From positions 1 to 64,000 of the forward strand of contig NZ_JAVKPH010000012.1 of assembly GCF_031432425.1 (NCBI RefSeq): a stretch of DNA of 64,000 bases, read 5' to 3'. The translations under genes were made by a program, and so were the position numbers. Shown piece by piece: positions 8,096-16,205 of this stretch. Under the pieces are notes generated by a model, which ran no database searches, was not told the DNA's origin, and was given only the letters and a program-made list of their open reading frames with translations. Source of the DNA: Ruixingdingia sedimenti. Its GTDB lineage: Bacteria > Pseudomonadota > Alphaproteobacteria > Rhodobacterales > Rhodobacteraceae. Each line of letters opens with the position of its first letter. Position 1 is the stretch's first letter.

Positions 8096-9358
8096 TCAGG
8101 CGGCGGTGGCGGTCAGGGCCTCGCCCGCCTGCCCGGTGATGCGGGCGGGAACGATGCGGCCCTCGGGCTGGTCGGTATCGAGATGCACTTCGGTGAACTG
8201 CGCGGTACGGCCCATGCGCGGGGATTCCATCAGCACCTGATGCAGCCGCCCCTGCTGTTCGGCCAGATGGCGGGCCAGCGCCGCCCCCCCCGCCGCCCGC
8301 AGCCGCGCCGCGCGGTCGCGGATCGCCGGGCCCGCCACCTGCGGCATGCGCGCCGCGGGCGTGCCCTTGCGGGGCGAGAAGGGAAAGACATGCAGGAAGG
8401 TCAGCCCGCAATCGGCCACCAGCCGCAGCGAGTTTTCGAACATCGCCTCGGTCTCGGTCGGGAAACCGGCGATGATGTCGGCGCCGAAGACGATATCGGG
8501 GCGCAGGCGGCGCGCATCCTCGCAGAACCGGATCGCGTCGTCGCGCAGGTGGCGGCGCTTCATCCGTTTCAGGATCATGTTGTCGCCCGCCTGCAACGAC
8601 AGGTGCAGATGCGGCATCAGCCGGGGCTCGGTCGCGATCGCCTCCATCAGCCGCGGATCCGCCTCGATCGAGTCGATCGAGGAAATCCGCAGCCGCGGCA
8701 GGTCGGGCACCAGCCGCAGGATGCGCATCACCAGGTCGCCAAGGCGCGGCGCCCCCGGCAGGTCGGCGCCCCAGCTGGTCAGATCCACCCCCGTCAGCAC
8801 GACCTCGTTGAAGCCGCGATCCACCAGCCGGCGGATCTGTTCCACCACCACCCCGGCGGGGACGGACCGCGAATTGCCCCGGCCATAGGGGATGATGCAG
8901 AAGGTGCAGCGGTGGTCGCAGCCGTTCTGCACCTGCACATAGGCGCGGTGGCGGCCGAAGCCGTCGATCAGGTGGCCGGCGGTTTCGCGCACCGACATGA
9001 TGTCGTCCACCATAACCTTTTCCGTCGCCCCGATCAGGTCGGGGGCGGCAAGGCCGGCCCAGGTTTCGGCCTGCATCTTTTCGTGGTTGCCGATGACGCG
9101 CGTGACCTCGGGCATTTCGGCGAAGGTCTCGGGCTCGGTCTGCGCCGCGCAGCCGGTAACGATGATCGGCGCGCCGGGGTTTTCGCGCGCGAGCCGGCGG
9201 ATTTCCTGCCGCGCCTTGCGCACCGCCTCTGCCGTCACCGCGCAGGTGTTGACGATCACCGCGCCCTCGATCCCGGCCTGTGCGGCAAGTTCCTTCATCG
9301 CCTCGGTTTCATAGGCGTTCAGGCGGCAGCCGAGCGTGGCGAAGACCGGCGCGCCCAT
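8096..9358 (-). CDS. mtaB: tRNA t6A37 methylthiotransferase MtaB
   Basis: Radical-SAM enzyme that adds a methylthio group to N6-threonylcarbamoyl-adenosine 37 of ANN-decoding tRNAs. The 420-residue protein has the N-terminal MTTase domain with cluster ligands in LGCRLNAYE, VNTCAV and VTGCAAQTEP, then the radical SAM triad in CDHRCTFCIIP near residue 145, and SLQAGDN and GFPTET motifs typical of MiaB/MtaB proteins. The CRLN (not CQMN) first motif favours MtaB over MiaB. Its start at 9358 overlaps the dapF stop (TGATG), a gene order common in Rhodobacteraceae. The C-terminal TRAM-like domain is weakly conserved. Confidence 0.9.
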   Translation of the reverse strand: MGAPVFATLGCRLNAYETEAMKELAAQAGIEGAVIVNTCAVTAEAVRKARQEIRRLARENPGAPIIVTGCAAQTEPETFAEMPEVTRVIGNHEKMQAETWAGLAAPDLIGATEKVMVDDIMSVRETAGHLIDGFGRHRAYVQVQNGCDHRCTFCIIPYGRGNSRSVPAGVVVEQIRRLVDRGFNEVVLTGVDLTSWGADLPGAPRLGDLVMRILRLVPDLPRLRISSIDSIEADPRLMEAIATEPRLMPHLHLSLQAGDNMILKRMKRRHLRDDAIRFCEDARRLRPDIVFGADIIAGFPTETEAMFENSLRLVADCGLTFLHVFPFSPRKGTPAARMPQVAGPAIRDRAARLRAAGGAALARHLAEQQGRLHQVLMESPRMGRTAQFTEVHLDTDQPEGRIVPARITGQAGEALTATAA

Positions 9359-10194
9359 CACAGCGCCGCCAGAAAGGCGGGCGTCAGCCAGCCGGTGAAG
9401 ATATGGGCGGTGGGGGCCTCCATCCACACGCCATCCTCGCGCCAGTCGATGTCGAGCGTCCCGCCATCGACATGCACCGTCACCCGCCGCCCCGTAAGCC
9501 CCCGCCGCGCCGCCGCCACCGCCGCCGCGCAGGAGCAGGAGCCAGAGGCCAGCGTCACCCCTGTGCCGCGTTCCCAGATCCGCAGGCGGATCGCGTGGGG
9601 CGACAGCACCTGCACGAATTCCACGTTGGTGCGCTGCGGGAACAGCGGGTGGTGTTCGTATCGGGGCCCGAGCGTTTCCAGCGCCACCGCCGCGGCATCC
9701 GGCACGAAGAACGTGCAATGCGGGTTGCCCATGCCGGTCGCCACCGGATCGCCCTCGATGGGCAGGTGCAGCGTATCCATCGCCCGGGCCAGCGGGACAT
9801 CGGCCCAGTCCGTCAGCGGCGCGCCCATGTTCACCCGCGTGCGCCCGCCCCCCGCATCCTCTGCCGCCAACACGCCGCGTTCGGTGCGCAGCCGCAGCGC
9901 GGGCTTGCCGGTTTCATCGAGGATCATCCGCGCGATGCAGCGGGTGGCGTTGCCGCAGGTGGACGATTCGCTGCCATCGGCGTTGAGGAACCGCAGGAAG
10001 GCATCCGACTGCGCGTCGGGCTCGATCACCGCCAGCTGGTCGAAGCCGACGCCCCGGTGCCGGTCCGCCAGCGCACGCGCCAGCGCGGCCGTTACCGGCG
10101 CCCCGCCCTCGCGGCGGTCGAACACTACAAAATCGTTGCCCAGGCCGTGCATCTTCATGAAGCGCAGGCCATCGCGGAAAAGCGTCTGGTCCAT
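9358..10194 (-). CDS. dapF: diaminopimelate epimerase with Ser at the second catalytic Cys position
   Basis: Cytoplasmic enzyme that interconverts LL- and meso-diaminopimelate for lysine and peptidoglycan synthesis, 278 residues. MHGLGNDFVVFD near the start and NADGSESSTCGNATRC (catalytic Cys80) fit the family. The second site normally reads ACGTGACA, with the catalytic Cys first; here residues 216-223 read ASGSCSCA, so the aligned position 217 is Ser, with Cys at 220 and 222. Whether a neighbouring Cys takes over cannot be told from sequence. The start at 10194 (MDQTLFRDG) was preferred to 10266, which would overlap the spacing needed for the divergent tRNA. It is co-transcribed with mtaB. 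Confidence 0.88.
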   Translation of the reverse strand: MDQTLFRDGLRFMKMHGLGNDFVVFDRREGGAPVTAALARALADRHRGVGFDQLAVIEPDAQSDAFLRFLNADGSESSTCGNATRCIARMILDETGKPALRLRTERGVLAAEDAGGGRTRVNMGAPLTDWADVPLARAMDTLHLPIEGDPVATGMGNPHCTFFVPDAAAVALETLGPRYEHHPLFPQRTNVEFVQVLSPHAIRLRIWERGTGVTLASGSCSCAAAVAAARRGLTGRRVTVHVDGGTLDIDWREDGVWMEAPTAHIFTGWLTPAFLAAL

Positions 10195-10298
10195 GACGCG
10201 GCTATACGTCCGCGCGCGGGAAAATGCCAGATCCCTCCGATTTATCCGCGCAACCCCCTTGACCACGCCCGGCGAAAACCATAGTCAGCGCCGCAGTG

Positions 10299-10374
10299 GG
10301 GCCGGTAGCTCAGTTGGTAGAGCAGCTGACTTTTAATCAGCGGGTCACAGGTTCGAATCCTGTCCGGCTCACCA
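10299..10374 (+). tRNA. tRNA-Lys(UUU)
   Basis: A full cloverleaf is readable: acceptor GGGCCGG pairing with CCGGCUC, D arm GCTCAGTTGGTAGAGC, anticodon stem GCTGA/TCAGC around loop CTTTTAA with anticodon TTT, and T arm CACAGGTTCGAATCCTGT with the invariant TTCGAAT. Discriminator A is at 10371 and CCA is encoded at 10372-10374. It is divergent from dapF and precedes the gap before the large helicase gene. Confidence 0.97.
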
Positions 10375-10622
10375 CTTCAATCCAGTGTCGGGCGACAGGG
10401 TAAGTGTCGCAAACGTCGCTGAATCTATTTCAAATGACATGCGAGATTAACTCAACCTGCTTTTGGCAGGGCTTCAAGGGTGTCTTTCCAGACGTGCGAA
10501 CGCTCCGCCGACCGGGATCGGCGGGGCGCTGTTTTGCAGGTTTTCGGGATCAGATCGCGATGACCGGCGCGGCTTCGTGGCGCAGACAGCAGACCAACGG
10601 GCTTTGACACACCCTCGACCGA
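10375..10622. other. Gap between tRNA-Lys and the helicase gene
   Basis: The 248 bases are less G+C-rich than the surroundings in their first part. A short plus-strand open frame (10404-10607) has no recognisable ribosome site or family resemblance and I do not call it. No integrase gene and no direct repeat of the tRNA 3' end were found. Confidence 0.5.
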
Positions 10623-13600
10623 TCATGCATTCATGCCCCCCTCCGCGAATACCAGTTCCGGCAGGATCACCTCCCATTCCGGGCGGCGGTTCAGGTGGCT
10701 CCAGGCTTCATCGCCGTCTTCGGCGCGCCAGATCATGACGGCGGCAACCTCCGCCTGTTGCAGGCTCATCCCCTCGGGCGGGGCGAAGGCGCGGGACATG
10801 CGGCCGAGCGTCCGGCCCCCGGCATCCCGGATCAGCCAGCGGTCGCCCTCGCGGGCCAGCGTCACCGGATCGCCGACCCGCGCCGCGGTGATCGCGGCCA
10901 GAGAAGGGTGACTGCCGGGCAAGCGACCGGCCCAGGACAGATCGACCAGCTTCGGATCGGGCACGACATAGCGCCGGCGCAGTTTCGGCAGGGCCGAGGT
11001 ATCGGGCGCCACGCGGCGCGGCAGGACGCCCGGCGTTTCCGGGCCGACGAAGGGATGGGCGCCATCCGCCAGCACCGTCAGGCTGTGCCTGGCGCGGGTC
11101 ATCGCCACATAGAACAGCCGGCGGGGGGCCTCGGCGTCCTCTCCCTTCGACGGGCGTTCCCAGCCGCCGTGCAGGATGGCGACATGATCGAATTCCAGCC
11201 CCTTGGCGCGATGCGCGGTCAAGAGAAGCAAGCCGCGCTGTTCACCCCGGACATCCCGGGCCCATTCGCCGAACCAGTCCACCAGGTCCGGCACGGGGAT
11301 GGATTTGCCGCCCAACTCCCGCGCCAGCGCGCCCAAACCCTCGCCGATCAGATCGGTCCAGCGCGACTGGGGCAGCCCGTTCAGAAGCCCGATCAATTCG
11401 ACTACGGACCAGAGCTTTGTGCGGTCCTTCAACAGCGCCCGGACAAGCCCCTGCATCTCGCGCAGCCGCCAGAGCGAGGGCATGGTTTCATTCGCCACCT
11501 CGACCGGCAGGCCGAGCGCCTCGGCATAGGCGCGCACGGGTTCCAGCCGGCGCCATTCGCGGGCGATGATCGCCGCATTCCGCCAGGACCAGTCGGGATC
11601 GAGGCGCGAGAGGCGAAGAAGCTCGTCCACCGCCGCCATGGCCTGCGCCTCGTCGCCCCGCGGGCAGTCCAGCCGCGTCACCCGCCCCTGCGCCACCGGA
11701 TCGAGCGCCGCCATCCTGCCGCCGGGCGGGGCCTTTGCCCGGGCGCGGTCGGGCGTGATGTCATGGCCCACTTTCATCCGGTCCGGCGCGGCCCCGATCA
11801 CCGCATTGGACGCGGCGATGATATGGCCGGTGGAGCGGTAGTTCTCGGTCAGGAACACGGGCTTGGCCGAATAGTCCGCCTCGAACCGGCGGATGTAGTC
11901 GATGGAGGCGCCCGCGAAGGCATAGATGTTCTGGTCGTCGTCCCCCACGGCGAACAGGCTGAGCCGCTGGTCGGTGTCCTCCAGCGTCCGGCCCGCCACG
12001 GCGGCGATCAGCGCATATTCCTCGGGGCCGATGTCCTGGTATTCGTCGACCAGAATCCAGCGAAAGCCCTGGATCAGCGTCTCGCGCAGGGCCTCGGCCT
12101 CGGCCTTGCCAAGGCCGTCGCCGCGCAGAAGGCCGACCGCCTCCATCACGATGCCGTCGAAATCGCGTGCGCCCTCGCCCATCCCGGCGAAACTGGCCCC
12201 GACCAGCCGCATCGCCAATGCGTGACAGGTGGAAATGGTGACACCGATCGCATCATTCCCGATCAGGTTGCGCAAACGCTCGCGGATCTCGGCGGCGGCA
12301 TGGCGGTTGTAGGTAAGGACGAGGATGCCGCGCGGATCCTCGCGCCGGACCCGCACCAGATAGGCGATCCGGTGGACCAGCACCCGCGTCTTGCCCGAAC
12401 CGGGGCCGGCCAGCACCAGCACGTTGGTCTGTTCGCGGTCATCGCGAACGATGTCCTGCTGCACCGGATTGCCCAAGGACTCGACAATGGCCTTCCACGA
12501 GGTTCCGGTGGTCTGGCGGCGCATCTCGACGCCCCGGCCGGGCATCCAGCGGCGCACGAAGGCATCGCGGTCCAGCACGAAGTAGTCTTCCGACAGGCGC
12601 AGCGCCTGATCCATCGCCGTCAGGCCCTTTTCGGCATAGGCAGCCATCACATGGGTCTGGATCGTCTGTTCGGTGTAATGCTCTTCCAGCGGCGTGAAAT
12701 GCTGCACGGTGAACGGCCCGCCCCTGGGGTTCAGATGCACCGTCATCGCCGGGCGGAATACGGTCAGCCCGCGCCCCAGTGTCACCTCCTGCTGCTCGTG
12801 CAGCCACAAAAGCGCGCGGTCCATCAGGCGCGAGATATCCTGGACCGAACTGCGCAACAACGCATCCCCGTTCAGATGCGCCTGCATTTCGCCGACCGTG
12901 GTCTCGATCTGGAGATCCTTGCCGCGCGCGCCCTTCGGCAGCTTGCCCAGAAGCAGGCCCAACAGCGCCTCGGCCGCTTCGCGCCGCAGGCGGGCGGTCT
13001 GGTCCAGCACGTTCCATGACCGCTGCAACCGCAGGAACAGCGTATTGCGCGAAGGCTTGCGCAAATTGAGGTTGCCCCGCCCGCCATCCTGATCGCGCCC
13101 GTCGTGGGCCATGCCGCGCAACAGGCCCTCGACCAGATCGGGGCGGACGGCCGTGTGCCCGCGCTCGCGCAGCGCCTGACAGGTTTCGGCCAGATGCAGA
13201 GGTTGCGCATCATGTCCGTCCGCATCGGGCACGGCCTCGCGCATCAGGGCGATCAGATCGGTCTCCAGCCGGGCCGCCTGTTCAAGGCGGCGGATCGAGG
13301 CATCCTCGACCCCGGAATGGATGAAGATCGTCACCGCGGTGTCGTTGGTGGCGATGCCGAGGGTTTCAAGATCGCCAAGCGCCTTGCGCAGCGCCCCGCC
13401 TGTCAGACCGCAGGCGCCGGTCAGGTCGTCGGTCGAAATGCCCCCATCGGCCGGGGCATTCATCACGTGGCGGACGATATCCAGCAGTTCCTTGCGGCGT
13501 GTGCCGGTGATAGCCTGACGTTCAAGGATTGCTTCGGCCTCTTCCACCCTGTGGATACGCAGGGATGACGGAAAGACCTGCACCCGGTTCTCCTCGCGCG

Positions 13601-15728
13601 TCAGAAGATGCGCTTCCTCCAGCCAGGATACGGCGGTCTTGACGCGGGTGTCGTCGGTGGTGCTGTCGCGTTCGAACTCCTGATCACGCTCCTCGCGGAC
13701 GATCTCGCCCGGGGTGGCCACGACCTCGCCGTTCTTCTTCGTGCGGGTATCGAGGCGGCGCAGCGCCTTCAGGATCGCGCCGATCTCGTGCCGCGCAAGG
13801 CGCGAACGGGCGGTCAGGCTGAACTGCCGTTCCACATCATCGGCGCTGAACAGCAGAACGCAATTCGCGGGCCCCCGGTCGCGCCCGGCCCGGCCGGCCT
13901 CTTGCAGATAGTTCTCCAATGATCCGGGAATGTCGCCATGCACCACCAGCCGGATATCGGGCTTGTCGATCCCCATGCCGAAGGCATTGGTCGCGGCGAT
14001 GATGCGCAGATCGCCGACCCGGAACCTTTCCTGAATCTCGCGCTTTTCCTCGGCCGTCAGCCCGGCGTGGAAGCGTTCGGCGGCAAGGCCCTGCCCTTGC
14101 AGGAAGGCCGCGACCTTTTCCGTCGCACCCCGCGTCGCGCAATAGACCACGGCGCCCGAGGCGCCTTCGGCCGGCAGGTTCGCCTCGATGGCGTTCAGGA
14201 TGTCGGTCAGCTTGGTGTTGCGCTGCGTCGGCAGCACGGCGAAGGACAGGTTCGTCCGCACCGCGCCGCCGTCCAGCAGCATCAACTCGGTGCCCAGACG
14301 CGCCTTGAAATGCGCGCGGATGTCGCGCACCACCTCGGGCTTGGCGGTCGCGGTCAGGCACAGCACCGGCGCGGGCTCGTCGCCCGAGAATTCCTTGATG
14401 AAGCGGCTGACGTAACGGTAGTCGGGCCGGAAATCATGCCCCCATTTCGAGACGCAATGCGCCTCGTCCAGCACCCAGAGCCCGACCTCGCGCTGCGCCA
14501 GCACCGACCGGACCGAAACCGAACGCAACTGTTCCGGCGCGATGAGCAGGATCGCGGCATCCCCCATGCGCACCTTTTCCAGCGCATCGTGCCGTTCGGG
14601 CAGCGAGAGCATCCCGTTCACCGTCACCGCCGAGGAAATCCCGGCACGGGCCAGCCCCTGCACCTGATCGGCCATCAGCGCCACCAGGGGCGAGATCACC
14701 ACGGTCAGCGCGCCGATCCGGTCGAATTTCGACAGCGCCGGGATCTGGTAGCAGACCGATTTCCCCGTACCGGTCGGCAGGATGCCAAGCACGCTCTGCC
14801 CCGCCAGGGATTCCGCCACGATCCGTTCCTGCAACGGCCGCCCCATCTCGTCCATCGGTTCGGGCCGGAAGGCGGGAAAGCCGAACCAGCGTTCCAGCGC
14901 CTTGGCCGGGTCGTTCTTTTCGGCGCACCATGCGCAATCCGGGTCGCCGCAGGCGGCGTCGCGCAGGTGCCGCACGATCCGCCCCGCCTCGGGGAATTGC
15001 GCCCGCACCCAGGGCGGCATGACGGATTCCCCGCCCGCCACACCGATCCACGCCAGCGCATAGGCCATCGGCCAGCCGAGCCGCGGGTCGGGCAGGCGCG
15101 TCAGGGTCTGTTCCAGCCGATGGGCGCAGGCCCGCCCGGCAAGTGCGCGCCGAAGTGCGGCTTCGGCCTCCGGGGCGGTCGGGGCGGGTTTTCCCCGCAA
15201 CGCGCGAAAGACCGCATCGAACCCCGCAATGCCCGCGCCCCGGGTGGTCAGATAATGATAGAGGGCCAGCGTATCGGGCGCCTCCTGCCCGATGCCGTCC
15301 AGCGCCTCGATCTGGTTGGCGAAAACCTCGAGGACCAGCCGGGCATCCAGTTCCGGGTCGTTCACATGACCCGCCTGCAACCGCCCGTCATGGTAGTGTT
15401 TGACCAGCCGGTGATAGGGATTGCGTGGAAAGGCCAACGGATTGAGCCAAAGCGTGTCGATCGCCCCCTCGGCCAGCATGGCCAATCGCGGCCGGACGGC
15501 CAGCAGGTGCGGCAGGTCGTGGCGCAGGATATTGTGGCCGATCAGATGGGACGCGCCCTGGCAGAAGTTCTCCAGCCGGTCCAGCGCGCCGGCGAGATCG
15601 CCCTTCCGGTGAAGGAGTGCCGCACCATTCCCTTTGACGGCCGCAAAGGCGAAGATCCGGGCCGTCCCGGGATCGACCTCCAGATCGATGGAAAGCAGGC
15701 TTTCCGTCAGGGCGGATGCAACGGGCAA
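10623..15728 (-). CDS. DEDD exonuclease-RecQ helicase-UvrD helicase fusion protein
   Basis: A 1701-residue protein joining three DNA-processing modules. Residues 1-140 look like a DEDD 3'-5' exonuclease: SIDLEVD gives Asp15 and Glu17, GHNILRHDLP gives Asp71, and PELDARL gives Asp128. A small Cys cluster (CGDPDCAWC, 260-268) comes next. Residues 300-640 form an SF2 RecQ core: Walker A LPTGTGKS (317-324), DEAH (421-424) and motif VI QEAGRAGRDRGP (609-620). The RecQ zinc-binding cysteines are not seen after the core. About 400 residues of unassigned and winged-helix-like sequence lead to an SF1 UvrD/PcrA core: Walker A AGPGSGKT (1107-1114), DEYQD (1228-1232), GDDDQNIYAFAGA (1262-1274), TAHRAKGLEFDHV (1504-1516) and YVAMTRAR (1540-1547). 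The start is a TTG at 15728; an in-frame stop lies close upstream. It stands alone between tRNA-Lys and an unrelated operon. DNA repair or anti-phage defence are both possible. Confidence 0.85.
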   Translation of the reverse strand: MPVASALTESLLSIDLEVDPGTARIFAFAAVKGNGAALLHRKGDLAGALDRLENFCQGASHLIGHNILRHDLPHLLAVRPRLAMLAEGAIDTLWLNPLAFPRNPYHRLVKHYHDGRLQAGHVNDPELDARLVLEVFANQIEALDGIGQEAPDTLALYHYLTTRGAGIAGFDAVFRALRGKPAPTAPEAEAALRRALAGRACAHRLEQTLTRLPDPRLGWPMAYALAWIGVAGGESVMPPWVRAQFPEAGRIVRHLRDAACGDPDCAWCAEKNDPAKALERWFGFPAFRPEPMDEMGRPLQERIVAESLAGQSVLGILPTGTGKSVCYQIPALSKFDRIGALTVVISPLVALMADQVQGLARAGISSAVTVNGMLSLPERHDALEKVRMGDAAILLIAPEQLRSVSVRSVLAQREVGLWVLDEAHCVSKWGHDFRPDYRYVSRFIKEFSGDEPAPVLCLTATAKPEVVRDIRAHFKARLGTELMLLDGGAVRTNLSFAVLPTQRNTKLTDILNAIEANLPAEGASGAVVYCATRGATEKVAAFLQGQGLAAERFHAGLTAEEKREIQERFRVGDLRIIAATNAFGMGIDKPDIRLVVHGDIPGSLENYLQEAGRAGRDRGPANCVLLFSADDVERQFSLTARSRLARHEIGAILKALRRLDTRTKKNGEVVATPGEIVREERDQEFERDSTTDDTRVKTAVSWLEEAHLLTREENRVQVFPSSLRIHRVEEAEAILERQAITGTRRKELLDIVRHVMNAPADGGISTDDLTGACGLTGGALRKALGDLETLGIATNDTAVTIFIHSGVEDASIRRLEQAARLETDLIALMREAVPDADGHDAQPLHLAETCQALRERGHTAVRPDLVEGLLRGMAHDGRDQDGGRGNLNLRKPSRNTLFLRLQRSWNVLDQTARLRREAAEALLGLLLGKLPKGARGKDLQIETTVGEMQAHLNGDALLRSSVQDISRLMDRALLWLHEQQEVTLGRGLTVFRPAMTVHLNPRGGPFTVQHFTPLEEHYTEQTIQTHVMAAYAEKGLTAMDQALRLSEDYFVLDRDAFVRRWMPGRGVEMRRQTTGTSWKAIVESLGNPVQQDIVRDDREQTNVLVLAGPGSGKTRVLVHRIAYLVRVRREDPRGILVLTYNRHAAAEIRERLRNLIGNDAIGVTISTCHALAMRLVGASFAGMGEGARDFDGIVMEAVGLLRGDGLGKAEAEALRETLIQGFRWILVDEYQDIGPEEYALIAAVAGRTLEDTDQRLSLFAVGDDDQNIYAFAGASIDYIRRFEADYSAKPVFLTENYRSTGHIIAASNAVIGAAPDRMKVGHDITPDRARAKAPPGGRMAALDPVAQGRVTRLDCPRGDEAQAMAAVDELLRLSRLDPDWSWRNAAIIAREWRRLEPVRAYAEALGLPVEVANETMPSLWRLREMQGLVRALLKDRTKLWSVVELIGLLNGLPQSRWTDLIGEGLGALARELGGKSIPVPDLVDWFGEWARDVRGEQRGLLLLTAHRAKGLEFDHVAILHGGWERPSKGEDAEAPRRLFYVAMTRARHSLTVLADGAHPFVGPETPGVLPRRVAPDTSALPKLRRRYVVPDPKLVDLSWAGRLPGSHPSLAAITAARVGDPVTLAREGDRWLIRDAGGRTLGRMSRAFAPPEGMSLQQAEVAAVMIWRAEDGDEAWSHLNRRPEWEVILPELVFAEGGMNA

Positions 15729-16205
15729 ATCGGGTATGGTCTTTCTGCTTTCTCGATCTTTTAACCGATAGCCCGTCGGCTAGTGCTGGTGAAGAGTTTC
15801 GTTCAGCGGGGCTCCTGCTACCAGTCCCCGCAGGCTTTGTCCGAACCCGACTACCGCAATCGCCCGCCCCGCCGCACTCGATGAGAGTTCCGTGCGCCGG
15901 GCTGTCCCATACTGCCTGGAATTGCTGCTCATCAAGTGACGCCAGCCCTAAGGATGAAGCTGGCGGGAAGCCGAGATAAATTCAGATGTCGTTTGAGATA
16001 GCCCCTTATGCGGCACAAGAAGTAAAGTTATTTAAAATCAATATCATGAAAATCTGCCTGAGATGCTTGCCCGTGTCGTCCGACACCCGCAGCAGCAAGC
16101 TCTTGCAGCCCCCGGCGCGGGATGGGGCCGTGCGTGGCACGGGGTTCCCATATGAAAACAGGCGCCCTTGCGGGCGCCTGTGGAGGCGGTTCCTGTCTTG
16201 CGGGG
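15729..16205. other. 477-base gap, lower G+C, with a terminator near its left-strand end
   Basis: No convincing gene. Part of it (about 15960-16070) is much richer in A+T than the rest of the window, for instance AGTTATTTAAAATCAATATC. It should hold the promoter of the helicase gene (minus strand) and ends with a terminator for the UGSC-family gene. I found no repeat of the tRNA-Lys end here. Confidence 0.5.
16155..16181 (-). terminator. Rho-independent terminator of the UGSC-family gene
   Basis: On the minus strand a perfect 10-bp stem ACAGGCGCCC/GGGCGCCTGT with a 4-base loop is followed by TTTT. It begins about 25 bases past the stop of the 16206-17891 gene, so it fits as the end of that transcript. 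Confidence 0.8.

Noticed and set aside
10404..10607. Small open frame after tRNA-Lys
   Set aside because: No ribosome site, no conserved pattern, and a composition like the other gaps.
10695..13019. Long plus-strand open frame of 774 codons opposite the fusion helicase
   Set aside because: Its translation is Arg/His/Gln/Pro-rich with no family motif and the minus strand carries clear helicase motifs throughout; it is a shadow caused by high G+C.
10299..16205. Genomic island inserted at tRNA-Lys
   Set aside because: The helicase gene next to a tRNA and an A+T-richer gap looked suggestive, but I found no second copy of the tRNA 3' end and no integrase, so the claim is not supported.
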